A DNA stretch of 64,000 bases. Source: Pseudomonas fulva. GTDB lineage: Bacteria; Pseudomonadota; Gammaproteobacteria; Pseudomonadales; Pseudomonadaceae. The notes beneath the pieces were generated by a model. That model was not told where the DNA came from. It ran no database searches and worked only from the letters and a program-made list of their open reading frames with translations. The DNA lies in the NCBI RefSeq assembly GCF_015680705.1, contig NZ_JADNYP010000012.1, positions 97,243-161,242 of the forward strand, written 5' to 3'. Made by a program: the position numbers and the translations under genes. This document shows, piece by piece, positions 40,546 through 49,042 of the stretch (position 1 is the first letter of the stretch; every line of letters starts with the position of its first letter).

Positions 40546-41865
40546 ATGGTAACAGTATCGTCTTTACCTGCTGATGATAATTCCTGTGGCTGGTACCACC
40601 TCAGCAAAGGGCGGCAGGTAAAACCTGCTCATCGAGGGCAATGTTCCGCCCGCTGGGTGATCGTGGGCGCCGGTTATAGCGGATTGGCAGCGGCACGACA
40701 GTTGGCATTGCATTTTCCCAGCGAGCAGATCGTATTGGTTGAGGCGCAGGAAGTAGGTTTTGGCACCTCGGGCCGCAATGCCGGCTTTGCGATCGATTTG
40801 CCCCATGACATCGGTGCTGAAGACTACATCGGTGATATCGAGACGGCCAAAACGATCATGCGCCTTAACGTGAGCGGCCAGTCTTATCTGAAACGCTTGG
40901 TCGAGCAATACGACATCGATTGCCAGATGAAGCATTGCGGTAAATACCAGGCGGCGGTCGAGCCTAGGGGGATCGCCGTGCTCGATGCCTATCGCCGGGG
41001 TCTGGATAAGCTTGACCAGCCATACGAGATGATTTCGGGCGATGCGCTACCGGAGCACATTGGCACCCACTTCTACCGTCAGGCACTGTTCACCCCAGGC
41101 ACCTCCCTTGTCCAACCATCGGCGCTGGTCAAAGGCTTGGCTGACAGCTTACCGGCCAACGTCACGCTCTACGAAAATACCGCGATCACGGAAGTGGAGT
41201 ATGGCGACAAGACTGTGCTCAAGCACGCCAACGGCGTTATCACCGCAGATAAGCTCATTCTCACCAACAATGCGTTTGGTATGAGCTTTGGTTTCCTTAA
41301 AGGGCGCATGCTGCCGGTCTTCACCTATGCCAGCCTGACCCGCCCATTGAGCGAGGAGCAGCAGGCCAGGCTCGGCGGAAAACCCTATTGGGGCGTCATT
41401 CCCGCAGACCCCTTTGGTACCACGGTACGGCGTACCCCCGACAACCGCATCCTGATACGCAACAGTTTCAGTTTCAACCCGGACGGTCGCGCCAAGCAGA
41501 AATACCTGGAGCGCTTCGTCTCGCGCCATCGTGATGCTTTCGAACGCCGCTTTCCGATGCTGGCCGGCCAGCCGTTCGAGTTCACCTGGGGGGGCGCATT
41601 GGCGCTGTCGCGTAACCACGAAGGCTTCTTCGGAGAGCTGCGTCCAAATGTCTACGGGGCGCTGTGCTGCAACGGTCTGGGCGTCACTCGCGGCACGGCA
41701 ACTGGCCAACTGATGGCCGACTGGCTGGCAGGCGAACGCTCTGACTTGATCGACTTCCTGCTTCGGTCCGCCGGGCCGTGCGCGAACCCTCCCAAGCCCT
41801 TGGTGACGATCGGCGTCAACCTCAATTTGAAGTGGGGGCAGTTCAGGGCAGGCCAGGAAGGGTAG
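40546..41865 (+). CDS. FAD-dependent amine/D-amino-acid oxidoreductase (DAO family)
   Basis: It encodes 439 residues from the ATG at 40546, with AGGA seven bases upstream. The FAD-binding Rossmann motif is VIVGAGYSGLAAARQLAL, about 45 residues in, followed by the DAO-family GTSGRNAGFAIDLPHD. The C-terminal GLGVTRGTATGQLMADW contacts the flavin. Relatives oxidise secondary or tertiary amines, gamma-glutamylputrescine, pipecolate or sarcosine. In this setting an N-methylated amino acid from betaine demethylation is a reasonable substrate, but the exact one cannot be read from sequence. Confidence 0.85.
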   Translation: MVTVSSLPADDNSCGWYHLSKGRQVKPAHRGQCSARWVIVGAGYSGLAAARQLALHFPSEQIVLVEAQEVGFGTSGRNAGFAIDLPHDIGAEDYIGDIETAKTIMRLNVSGQSYLKRLVEQYDIDCQMKHCGKYQAAVEPRGIAVLDAYRRGLDKLDQPYEMISGDALPEHIGTHFYRQALFTPGTSLVQPSALVKGLADSLPANVTLYENTAITEVEYGDKTVLKHANGVITADKLILTNNAFGMSFGFLKGRMLPVFTYASLTRPLSEEQQARLGGKPYWGVIPADPFGTTVRRTPDNRILIRNSFSFNPDGRAKQKYLERFVSRHRDAFERRFPMLAGQPFEFTWGGALALSRNHEGFFGELRPNVYGALCCNGLGVTRGTATGQLMADWLAGERSDLIDFLLRSAGPCANPPKPLVTIGVNLNLKWGQFRAGQEG

Positions 41866-42003
41866 GGCTCCGCGCGGCTTCGCATCACAAACGATAACGA
41901 CAAGACCACCATGGCTCACTGAGTTCTGGAAGTGGCCCCGGCCTGAAGGTGTGGTTTTCAGGATTCGTACTGCCCATCCCAAAAAGCGATTTCAGGTACA
42001 AGA

Positions 42004-43332
42004 ATGACAAGCTTGAATGTTTCGGTCGAAGACGTGGAACTCAACCGGTTCCATAAACTACTCACCCTGCGATCAGGGGGAGGTTCTTTCGTTGATGGCT
42101 ATGTCCTCAGCATTATTGGTGTCGCACTTTCCCACCTTGTCGGATCCTTGGCATTGTCCAGTTTCTGGGAAGGCATGATTGCGTCTTCGGCATTGATTGG
42201 TATTTTCTTCGGTGGCTTTCTCGGCGGTTGGTTGACGGATCGGCTAGGGCGTAAGCGGTTGTTCTTCGTTGGGCCGATTCTCTTCATTGCCGCATCGGTG
42301 GGCCAGTTCTGGGCCGACACTGCGCTCTCCATATTCCTCCTCCGATTGGTCATTGGCATTGCAGTGGGGATCGAGTATCCCGTGGCCACCTCGATGCTGG
42401 TCGAGTTCATGCCGAAGCAATACCGCGGTCCTCGCTTGGCGATGTTGACCATCCTATGGTTCGCCGGGGCCGCGAGCGCCTACATCGCGGGTGAAGTCAT
42501 CTTGCGTATCGGGGGCGATGAAGCCTGGCGCTGGGTTCTCGCAAGCTCCGCGGTCATCGGCCTGGCGTTGTTCCTCATCCGCCTGGGAACACCTGAGTCC
42601 CCGCGCTGGTTGCTGAGCAAGGGCCGGTCCGCAGAAGCGGAGGCGGTGATCAAGCAGGTTTACGGAAACGCCTTTTCGTTGAAAAACCTGCCTGAGCAAG
42701 ACATTGGCTACAAAATCACGATCTGGAACCTGCTGTATGCGGGTTACGGGGCACGGATGCTTTTCGTCATCATCTTCTGGACGTGCTGCATCATCCCGCT
42801 GTTTGCGGTTTACGCATTCGCTCCCAAGGTCCTGGCAGCACTGAATGTCAGTGGTGACAGCGCCTCGATTGGCTCCGTGCTGATCACATTGTTCTTCGTG
42901 GTGGGGTGCGTCATCGCTACCAGGATCATCAACCGCCTCGGGCGGCGGAGCATGTTGATCTACAGCTTCCTGTTCTCCGGCCTGGCGCTGTTTTGCCTGG
43001 GGGCGTTCAACACCAGCGCTGGAGGATGGATCCTCGTCTTCTTCGCCATCTATGCATTGTTCATTGGCGGCGCACAGGTATTGACGCTTGTGTATCCCAA
43101 TGAGCTCTTCCCAACAGAAATCCGCGCGTTTGCAGTCGGCGTCGGCACTTCGTTTTCGCGAATCGGTGCTGCCGTTGGCACCTATCTGGTGCCGATTTCG
43201 CTCGAGACGCTTGGCATTTCTCAAACCATGTACATCGCGGCATTCATCACGTTGATCGGCTTGACACTTTCGTGGCTGCTGGCGCCCGAGACCCGTTCGA
43301 TGAATTTGCAGCAGGCGGCATCCCTGAGCTGA
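42004..43332 (+). CDS. MFS transporter (sugar/metabolite:H+ symporter type)
   Basis: The protein has 442 residues and twelve predicted spans. Family motifs are visible: GGWLTDRLGRKRLF after span 2, RLVIGIAVGIEYPVATSMLVEF, the PESPRWLLSKGR motif before the central loop, and a second NRLGRRSML. Its place between the amine oxidase and the lyase/dehydrogenase genes suggests import of their substrate. The substrate is unknown. Confidence 0.87.
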   Translation: MTSLNVSVEDVELNRFHKLLTLRSGGGSFVDGYVLSIIGVALSHLVGSLALSSFWEGMIASSALIGIFFGGFLGGWLTDRLGRKRLFFVGPILFIAASVGQFWADTALSIFLLRLVIGIAVGIEYPVATSMLVEFMPKQYRGPRLAMLTILWFAGAASAYIAGEVILRIGGDEAWRWVLASSAVIGLALFLIRLGTPESPRWLLSKGRSAEAEAVIKQVYGNAFSLKNLPEQDIGYKITIWNLLYAGYGARMLFVIIFWTCCIIPLFAVYAFAPKVLAALNVSGDSASIGSVLITLFFVVGCVIATRIINRLGRRSMLIYSFLFSGLALFCLGAFNTSAGGWILVFFAIYALFIGGAQVLTLVYPNELFPTEIRAFAVGVGTSFSRIGAAVGTYLVPISLETLGISQTMYIAAFITLIGLTLSWLLAPETRSMNLQQAASLS

Positions 43333-43396
43333 CTCACACGGTACCGAGCTACTGCCCGGCCCGTACACCACTGATCGTTACACTGGAGAATCAACC

Positions 43397-44299
43397 GTGA
43401 AATTCGAAGGTATCTATACCCCGGCAATCACTCCCCTGGCCGTTGACGGCTCGATCGACAAGGCGGCCTTCGCTGAGGTGCTCGAGTACTTGGTCGAGTC
43501 CAAGGTCCACGGCATCATCATTGGTGGTTCCACCGGCGAGTACTACGCCCACACTGCCCAGGAGCGCATCGACCTGGCCGCCCAGGCCAAGGATGTGATC
43601 AACGGCCGCTTGCCGCTGATCGTCGGCACAGGTGCGATCCGCACCGAAGATTCCGTGGCCTTTGCCAAGCACGCCAAGGAGATCAAGGCCGATGCGCTGC
43701 TGGTCGGCACACCGCCCTACGCGCTGCCGACCCAGCAGGAGATCGCCCTGCACGTCAAGGCTGTGGATGCAGCCGCCGGTCTACCGATCATGCTGTACAA
43801 CTACCCGGGCCGCATGAGCGTGGGTATGGGCGAGGAGTTCTTCGATGCGGTCGCCGACGTGAAGAACATCGTCGCCATCAAGGAAAGCTCCGGCGACATG
43901 AACCAGCTGCACCGCCTGGCCATCAAGCGCCCGAACATCCAACTCTCCTGCGGCTGGGACGACCAGGCCCTGGAGTTCTTCGCCTGGGGTGCCGAGAGCT
44001 GGGTCTGCGCCGGCTCCAACTTCATTCCGCGCGAACACGTGGCGCTGTATGAGGCCTGCGTACTGGAGAAAGACTTCGACAAGGCCCGCCGCATCATGGC
44101 GGCTATGATGCCGCTGATGGACTTCCTGGAAGGTGGCAAGTTCGTTCAGTCGATCAAATACGGCTGCGCGCTCAATGGCCTGAGCACCGGGGGCGTGCGC
44201 AAGCCGCTGCATGATCTGGACGCCAGCGAGAAAGCGGCCCTAGAGGGTGTGGTCAGCGAACTCAAGCGTGCCATCGCACAAATCACTGGAGGTGCCTGA
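43397..44299 (+). CDS. DHDPS/N-acetylneuraminate lyase-family aldolase
   Basis: The protein has 300 residues forming a TIM barrel. The Schiff-base lysine is K162 in NIVAIKESSG, the catalytic tyrosine Y134 in LYNYPGR, and the substrate carboxylate loop is GGSTGEYY near residue 43. The family performs retro-aldol or dehydration/deamination reactions on 2-keto acids. True DapA would be a housekeeping gene elsewhere. Here the enzyme is coupled to an aldehyde dehydrogenase one base downstream, which suggests it makes an aldehyde or semialdehyde oxidised by that partner. Hydroxyproline-type pathways use such a pair, but the sequence is not close to known HypD. Confidence 0.85.
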   Translation: MKFEGIYTPAITPLAVDGSIDKAAFAEVLEYLVESKVHGIIIGGSTGEYYAHTAQERIDLAAQAKDVINGRLPLIVGTGAIRTEDSVAFAKHAKEIKADALLVGTPPYALPTQQEIALHVKAVDAAAGLPIMLYNYPGRMSVGMGEEFFDAVADVKNIVAIKESSGDMNQLHRLAIKRPNIQLSCGWDDQALEFFAWGAESWVCAGSNFIPREHVALYEACVLEKDFDKARRIMAAMMPLMDFLEGGKFVQSIKYGCALNGLSTGGVRKPLHDLDASEKAALEGVVSELKRAIAQITGGA

Positions 44300-44300
44300 C

Positions 44301-45791
44301 ATGGCCGAATTGCTGAGCAAGGACCAATATGCGGCCATTGCTGCCGACCTGCAACTGCGTACTCAGGCGTTCATCGACGGTCAGTTCTGTGATGCGATCT
44401 CGGGCCGCACCTTCATCACCACCAACCCGGCCACCGGCAGGCAGCTGGCCGAGATCGCGGCTTGTGACGTCAACGACGTCAATGTCGCGGTAGCCGCCGC
44501 CAAACGCGTGTTCGAAGACGGTTCGTGGTCGAAGCTGCAGCCCGCAGAGCGCAAGCACACCCTGCTGAAGTTCGCCCAACTGCTCGAAGACAATGCCCAT
44601 GAGCTGGCCGTGCTGGAAAGCCTGGACAGCGGCAAGCCGGTCAGCGAATGCCAGAACGTCGACGTACCGGAAACCATCCACACCATTCGCTGGCATGCCG
44701 AGTTGATCGACAAGATCTACGACAACACCGCTCCCACCGGCAATGCCGCCGTGACCATGGTGGTACGTGAAGCCATCGGCGTGGTCGGCCTGGTACTGCC
44801 GTGGAACTTCCCATTGTTGATGCTGGCTTGGAAGATCGCTCCGTCACTGGCTGCCGGTTGCTCGATCGTGGTCAAGCCCGCCAAGGAAACCACCTTGAGC
44901 GCCCTGCGCGTGGCACAGCTTGCCCACGAGGCCGGCATCCCGGCCGGCGTGTTCAATTTAGTACCCGGTGGTGGCCGTGAGGTAGGCGAGGCCATCGGGC
45001 GCCATATGGACATCCCGATGGTCAGCTTCACCGGCTCCACCGAAACCGGTCGTCTGTTCTTGAAATATGCTTCCGAATCCAATCTCAAGCGCATCGTGCT
45101 GGAGCTCGGAGGCAAGAACCCGGCCGTGGTCATGAACGACTGCGAGAACCTGGACGAAGTCGCCCAGTTCGTCACGGCCGGTGCGTTCTGGAACATGGGC
45201 GAGAACTGCTCTGCGTCCTCGCGTCTGATCGTGCACAAGGATGTGAAAGACGAACTGCTGGGCCTGATCGCCAAACACCTGAAGGACTGGAAGCTGGGCG
45301 ACCCGCTGGACCCGGATAACCGCTTGGGCGCGATGGTCAGCAAGTCGCACTTCGAGAAGGTGAAGTCCTACCTGGATTACGCCGCCGAAAACAAGCTCGA
45401 CGTCGTACAAGGCGGAGAGACAGAGGACGGCGTGTTCGTGCAGCCGACCATTGTCGATGGCGTGGCGCGTGACAGCAAGCTATTCATCGAGGAGATCTTC
45501 GGCCCGGTACTGAGCGTGACCACCTTCCAGACCATCGACGAAGCCATCGAGCTGGCCAACGATACGGTCTACGGCCTGGCTGCATCAGCCTATACCGGTA
45601 GCTTGCGCAATGCCCTGCGCCTGTCCCGTGAAATCCGTGCGGGCGTGGTTACGGTCAACTGCTTCGGTGAAGGCGATGCCTCGACGCCGTTCGGTGGTTA
45701 CAAAGAGTCTGGTTTCGGTGGGCGTGACAAGTCCATTTGGGCCCATGATCAATACACGGAGCTCAAGACTATCTGGATCAATGCTTCGTGA
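44301..45791 (+). CDS. NAD(P)-dependent aldehyde dehydrogenase (PuuC-like)
   Basis: It encodes 496 residues from the ATG at 44301, with GGAGGTG as ribosome site. The catalytic cysteine lies in GENCSASSR, the general base in LELGGKNP, and the cofactor motif is FTGSTETGR. Sequence style and length are those of the gamma-glutamyl-aminobutyraldehyde dehydrogenase (PuuC/KauB) group. It begins one base after the lyase gene and ends at a terminator, so the two form one unit. The aldehyde is probably produced by the amine oxidase or the lyase. Confidence 0.9.
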   Translation: MAELLSKDQYAAIAADLQLRTQAFIDGQFCDAISGRTFITTNPATGRQLAEIAACDVNDVNVAVAAAKRVFEDGSWSKLQPAERKHTLLKFAQLLEDNAHELAVLESLDSGKPVSECQNVDVPETIHTIRWHAELIDKIYDNTAPTGNAAVTMVVREAIGVVGLVLPWNFPLLMLAWKIAPSLAAGCSIVVKPAKETTLSALRVAQLAHEAGIPAGVFNLVPGGGREVGEAIGRHMDIPMVSFTGSTETGRLFLKYASESNLKRIVLELGGKNPAVVMNDCENLDEVAQFVTAGAFWNMGENCSASSRLIVHKDVKDELLGLIAKHLKDWKLGDPLDPDNRLGAMVSKSHFEKVKSYLDYAAENKLDVVQGGETEDGVFVQPTIVDGVARDSKLFIEEIFGPVLSVTTFQTIDEAIELANDTVYGLAASAYTGSLRNALRLSREIRAGVVTVNCFGEGDASTPFGGYKESGFGGRDKSIWAHDQYTELKTIWINAS

Positions 45792-45830
45792 TTCGAATGA
45801 GATCGGGGCAGTTCTGATTAACTTTCATCA

Positions 45831-45860
45831 CTCCCGCTTAAACGTAGGCGGGAGCTTTTC
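45831..45860 (+). terminator. Intrinsic terminator after the aldehyde dehydrogenase gene
   Basis: The stem CTCCCGC/GCGGGAG with a ten-base loop is followed by CTTTTC. It closes the first metabolic block. Confidence 0.8.
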
Positions 45861-46109
45861 TCATAGTTGCTGATTTGTCACTAGAGTGCTCGCAATAGGT
45901 TGCAACTGCCGTTTGCAACTGGCCAGTGTCAACCCAAAGCGGACCGCACCACGCGGCTCCAACGAGCACCGAATTAGAGATATCGCCGGTCTCAAATGCT
46001 TGTCAGAAAAAGCCCTGCCCGAAATGCAGTGCTGCACTTCCCCGCCAACCCAGATCGTCCCGTTGACGCTTTCGATCTGTAACCGACCGCCGCGGCCCAG
46101 ATCGGTCTG
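45861..46109. other. Decayed stretch beyond the broken parA
   Basis: These 249 bases follow the end of the recognisable parA frame. One minus-strand frame runs on through them, but its translation no longer resembles ParA or anything I know. I see no promoter or RNA gene. It is probably scrambled mobile-element DNA. Confidence 0.4.
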
Positions 46110-46728
46110 AAAGGAGGCCTGTAGGCTCTGCATGATCAAGCGCGTATCGCGATGGTTGGCATTGACCTGGTTGAGGAGCAGCTTTACCGATGGCAAGTCA
46201 ACGCCCAGGTAGCGGTAAGGTTCCAACTCTTCGAACAGACCCAGCGTACCCCTGCGCAGCTCCCGTGCGGCGAGCATTTCCGGCGGGACTGGGCACAGCG
46301 CGCAAGAGGAGGCAAGGATGACCATCTCCACGACCACGCTGCGTGCGCCTTGGGGTGTCGATGATCAGCACATCGTAATGCTCCTCGAAGGCAGGCAGCA
46401 GGTTGCGCAGGCGCAGACGGCCATCGGCCGCGTGCAGCGGCAGGGTGCTCATGTGCCCTGCTCGGTCGTTGGAGACGATCAAATCCAGATGCTGGATGAC
46501 AGTGGCAGAGATCACCTGATCAGGCGCCGTGAGCCGCTGCGCGATAAGCTCGTAGCTACCGGCCTCACGTGCCTCGCTCATGGTGTAGTAGCTGGACAGC
46601 GTCGGTTGGCTGTCCAGGTCCAGTAGCAGAACGCGAAGGCCGGCATCGGCGAGCACGCCGCCCAGGTTGGCGGCGACGGTAGTCTTGCCCGCGCCGCCCT
46701 TGGTCGAGATCAGCGAGAGGACGTCCAT
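46110..46728 (-). pseudogene. parA: ParA-family partition ATPase of an integrative element, frameshifted
   Basis: The N-terminal part starts MDVLSLISTKGGAGKTT, a deviant Walker A, and runs about 125 residues to VLIIDTP. There the frame breaks. One extra base in the GGGG run at 46352 to 46355 accounts for it: without it the protein continues QGARSVVVEMVIL and LPSVKLLLNQVNANHRDTRL, which lies intact in the other frame. The last third is missing. In clc- and PAGI-type integrative and conjugative elements a ParA/Soj gene follows alpA near the element end, helping maintain the excised form. This copy is unlikely to work. Confidence 0.82.
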
Positions 46729-46730
46729 GG

Positions 46731-46946
46731 TCAGTCTCCCGTGGACAGCCGGTCCTGAACCCACTGTTCGATCTCCAGTGAGTCCCAACCTACCGCGCGC
46801 GTGCCGATGCGCCGGCACTGCGGGAACTGACCGGCCTTCATCAGGTTGTAGATATGTGAACGCTTGAAGCCTGTGTTCTGCTCCACCTCATCGCGGCGCA
46901 TGATGTGGCGGTCGGCTGACAGAGGGACAGGGCTGGTCGGTTGCAT
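46731..46946 (-). CDS. alpA: AlpA-family DNA-binding regulator
   Basis: The protein has 71 residues. The MerR-like helix-turn-helix MRRDEVEQNTGFKRSHIYNL and the following GQFPQCRRIGTRAVGW are characteristic of AlpA/HTH_17 excision and activation regulators. It ends two bases before the parA start, so both were one transcript. The reading frame is intact although parA is broken. Confidence 0.88.
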   Translation of the reverse strand: MQPTSPVPLSADRHIMRRDEVEQNTGFKRSHIYNLMKAGQFPQCRRIGTRAVGWDSLEIEQWVQDRLSTGD

Positions 46947-47019
46947 GATGTCACTCCTTAGCGCCGGGTGGCGCGTGGTGGGAAGTGACAGTCAGTGAAG
47001 GTCGAGAGGGAAATACAAA

Positions 47020-47054
47020 CATTGTCAGGCAATGCCGGGCATTGCCTGACAATG
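47020..47054 (-). terminator. Perfect 16-bp inverted repeat between the 216-aa gene and alpA
   Basis: CATTGTCAGGCAATGC and its exact complement are separated by CGG. On the minus strand the hairpin follows the upstream gene's stop by six bases and runs into TTTGTATTT, so it may terminate that transcript. The unusual perfection could instead mark an operator or recombination site. Confidence 0.6.
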
Positions 47055-47059
47055 CGGCC

Positions 47060-47710
47060 TCAGCCCCTTGTTTCCTGGGCTAAAAGACGCCGCGCGTCGG
47101 CAAATCGCCGATCAATGGTACTTTGACTCAAACCCCCCACCCCGGGAAAGCGCAGCAGAATGGCTTGCACCAATGCTGCCTGGCTGGAATAGATCGACTG
47201 CTGCTTGCCGTTTTGGTTTTTCCCGAGTGTGGTCTCCAGCATCGCGCCGATCAGCCTATTTTGCATGGCTTCAGACGTCCCGCACGGAATACCAAGCGAC
47301 TCGAGTCGTGTTTTCAGCTGGTCGTTGAGCGTGGAAAGGGAGGCAATTTCACCGGCGGTGACAGCGTAGCTTTTCTGCAACTGCTCAAGCGAACTCAGGG
47401 CATAGTCGAGCTCGGCTTGCTTGGCTAGGTGCGCATTCAGGCTGATGCATCTCGAGTGATCAGCATTCTGGGGAAACAGAAAGGCGGGTTTCTGATCGGG
47501 ACGGCTCCGTATGAACCAGAGCAGGAGGTCGGCGCGCCGAATGGAATAATAGCCTCGGTGAACGTGCTTCTCGGCAGTAATAGGTTGGCCGAGGTAAGTC
47601 GCTGGCAATTCGCCGCTGAGAATGGCGTCATAGAGACACTCGACGTGGTCGTGCAGGCTTGGCCATTGCGGGAAATGCTTTCGCAAGCTGCCCGGCTGGG
47701 AGAGGTCCAC
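47060..47710 (-). CDS. Mobile-element-associated hypothetical protein (possibly truncated)
   Basis: A 216-residue frame starts at GTG. It has an N-terminal domain with LHDHVECLYDAILSGELPA, a central coiled coil and an end (LSQSTIDRRFADARRLL) like small helical regulators. Proteins of this kind lie upstream of alpA in Pseudomonas genomic islands. The frame stays open for about 25 codons above the GTG (reading RFWCGLSEHEDEILQ) without an ATG, then meets a stop, so the true N-terminus may be lost. I do not know its function. Confidence 0.6.
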   Translation of the reverse strand: MDLSQPGSLRKHFPQWPSLHDHVECLYDAILSGELPATYLGQPITAEKHVHRGYYSIRRADLLLWFIRSRPDQKPAFLFPQNADHSRCISLNAHLAKQAELDYALSSLEQLQKSYAVTAGEIASLSTLNDQLKTRLESLGIPCGTSEAMQNRLIGAMLETTLGKNQNGKQQSIYSSQAALVQAILLRFPGVGGLSQSTIDRRFADARRLLAQETRG

Positions 47711-48250
47711 TTGAAGAATCTCGTCCTCGTGCTCGGAGAGGCCACACCAGAATCGCGGTGTCGATGGGGTGGTAGGAGCTTCTTATTGAGATCATGGCAC
47801 ACAGCCTCCTGCTGCGTTCATCCTGGAAACGCTGATGGGGGCTGTTATCTGGCACCTGTCCAGCGAGCCAATTCGAAAAGCAATCTGATCACGAGATGGC
47901 GACCGTAAGCGAAAGGTTTGGTTCTCCGAAGGATATCGATCACGACACAATGTGTCGTGATCGACGCTTGAGGGACTATTGTCTAGCTAGGGAAAATCGC
48001 TTTGCTTTTGCATGCCATAGTGATCAATAGCTTCAGCAGTGGGCACTCGGGCTGGTCTGGTTAGTCGAGACGCCCAAAGAGGGTTACCTCCATCGCGCTT
48101 ACTCTTTATACATTGAGTCCGTCCCCTACTATCCGGTATGTGATGTAAATAACACAATGCAGGACTCGCCACCGCTTAGTCTCGCCGGCGAGCCCAAGCC
48201 TCAAAGCCACATTATTGTCGATACCCATCAATGATCAGGTGCCGAGAAAC
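47711..48250. other. Non-coding junction between the element remnant and the second metabolic block
   Basis: This stretch of about 540 bases contains no convincing gene. It holds the tail of open frame above the 216-residue protein, the 29-bp palindrome at 47936, and an AT-richer stretch that should include the promoter of the TauE/SafE gene. No tRNA sequence or obvious direct repeat of the attR core is visible here. Confidence 0.45.
47936..47964. promoter_or_regulatory. Perfect 29-bp palindrome (14-bp arms)
   Basis: TCGATCACGACACA, one central A, and its exact reverse complement. There is no T run on either side, so a terminator is unlikely. It looks like an operator for a dimeric regulator or a site-specific recombination or resolution site of the decayed element. 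Confidence 0.55.
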
Positions 48251-48991
48251 ATGCTTTCTGATGTTGTGTTTGTCTCGCCGTCGGTTACCGCTTATGCCCT
48301 GTGCTGTGTCTTCGTGGCCGCGGTTGCGAGGGGTTTTTCCGGCTTCGGCTTTACCCTCCTGGCCATCATGTCACTTTCGTTCGTATTGCCGTTATCGACC
48401 ATTGTTCCTGCCATGTTTGTTCTAGAGATTGCTGCCGGTCTGAGACTCTTGCCCTCTTTATGGAGGCAAGTGCATTGGCGATCCATTCGAGTGCTGGTCA
48501 TCAGCTCGATCATGGCGACGCCGGTGGGCGCGTATCTGCTTGTCAACATACCAGCCGAGTATGTGAAGTTTGTACTCACCATCCTGATAATCGCGTGCTG
48601 TCTGGTCATGATTGCGGGTTACAAGCTACAGAAGATGCCCACGACCATGCAGACCGCTGCAACAGGTGCAGGGGCAGGGGTGCTCAATGGTTCGCTGGGC
48701 TTGGGTGGTCCTCCCGTAATCGTCTTTTTCCTTGGCTCTCCGCTGGCCTTGGAAGCGGGGCGGGCGTCTATCGTTGCAGCGTTTCTGGCAATGGATGTGG
48801 CGGCACTCCCCGCTTTTTGGGCGCTTGGTCTGTTCGGGCTCGAGTCGTTACATCTCGGGTTGATGAGCTTGCCGGTGCTGGTATCAGGCGTCTGGCTGGG
48901 TGCGCGCCTTGCCCAGCGCGTAGAGGAAGCAGTAGCGCGAAAGGTCATTCTCGTGCTGCTGATGCTGCTTGCCTTGGGTAGCTTTGTCTAA
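48251..48991 (+). CDS. TauE/SafE-family sulfite or organic-anion permease
   Basis: It encodes about 246 residues from the ATG at 48251; a TTG at 48215 gives a longer form that I consider less likely. Eight predicted membrane spans and the repeated family motif (FSGFGFTLLAIMSL and GAGAGVLNGSLGLGGPPVIVF) define the TauE/SafE family. Members move sulfite, sulfoacetate, carboxylates or similar anions. Its substrate here is unknown. It is a separate unit upstream of the EamA exporter gene. Confidence 0.85.
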   Translation: MLSDVVFVSPSVTAYALCCVFVAAVARGFSGFGFTLLAIMSLSFVLPLSTIVPAMFVLEIAAGLRLLPSLWRQVHWRSIRVLVISSIMATPVGAYLLVNIPAEYVKFVLTILIIACCLVMIAGYKLQKMPTTMQTAATGAGAGVLNGSLGLGGPPVIVFFLGSPLALEAGRASIVAAFLAMDVAALPAFWALGLFGLESLHLGLMSLPVLVSGVWLGARLAQRVEEAVARKVILVLLMLLALGSFV

Positions 48992-49042
48992 CGGCCCGGT
49001 ACTCCGCCCGCGATATCCAAGTTCAGTGACCCAGAAGTGTAG

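Noticed and set aside
43397..44299. Housekeeping DapA (lysine biosynthesis)
   Set aside because: The gene is coupled to a catabolic aldehyde dehydrogenase inside an accessory block, and the substrate-loop details differ from typical Pseudomonas DapA.
31540..47964. One intact integrative and conjugative element from the integrase ghost to parA
   Set aside because: The integrase remnant is of phage type rather than the long P4-like ICE type, and no conjugation genes lie between. The two remnants may come from different elements, so I report them separately.
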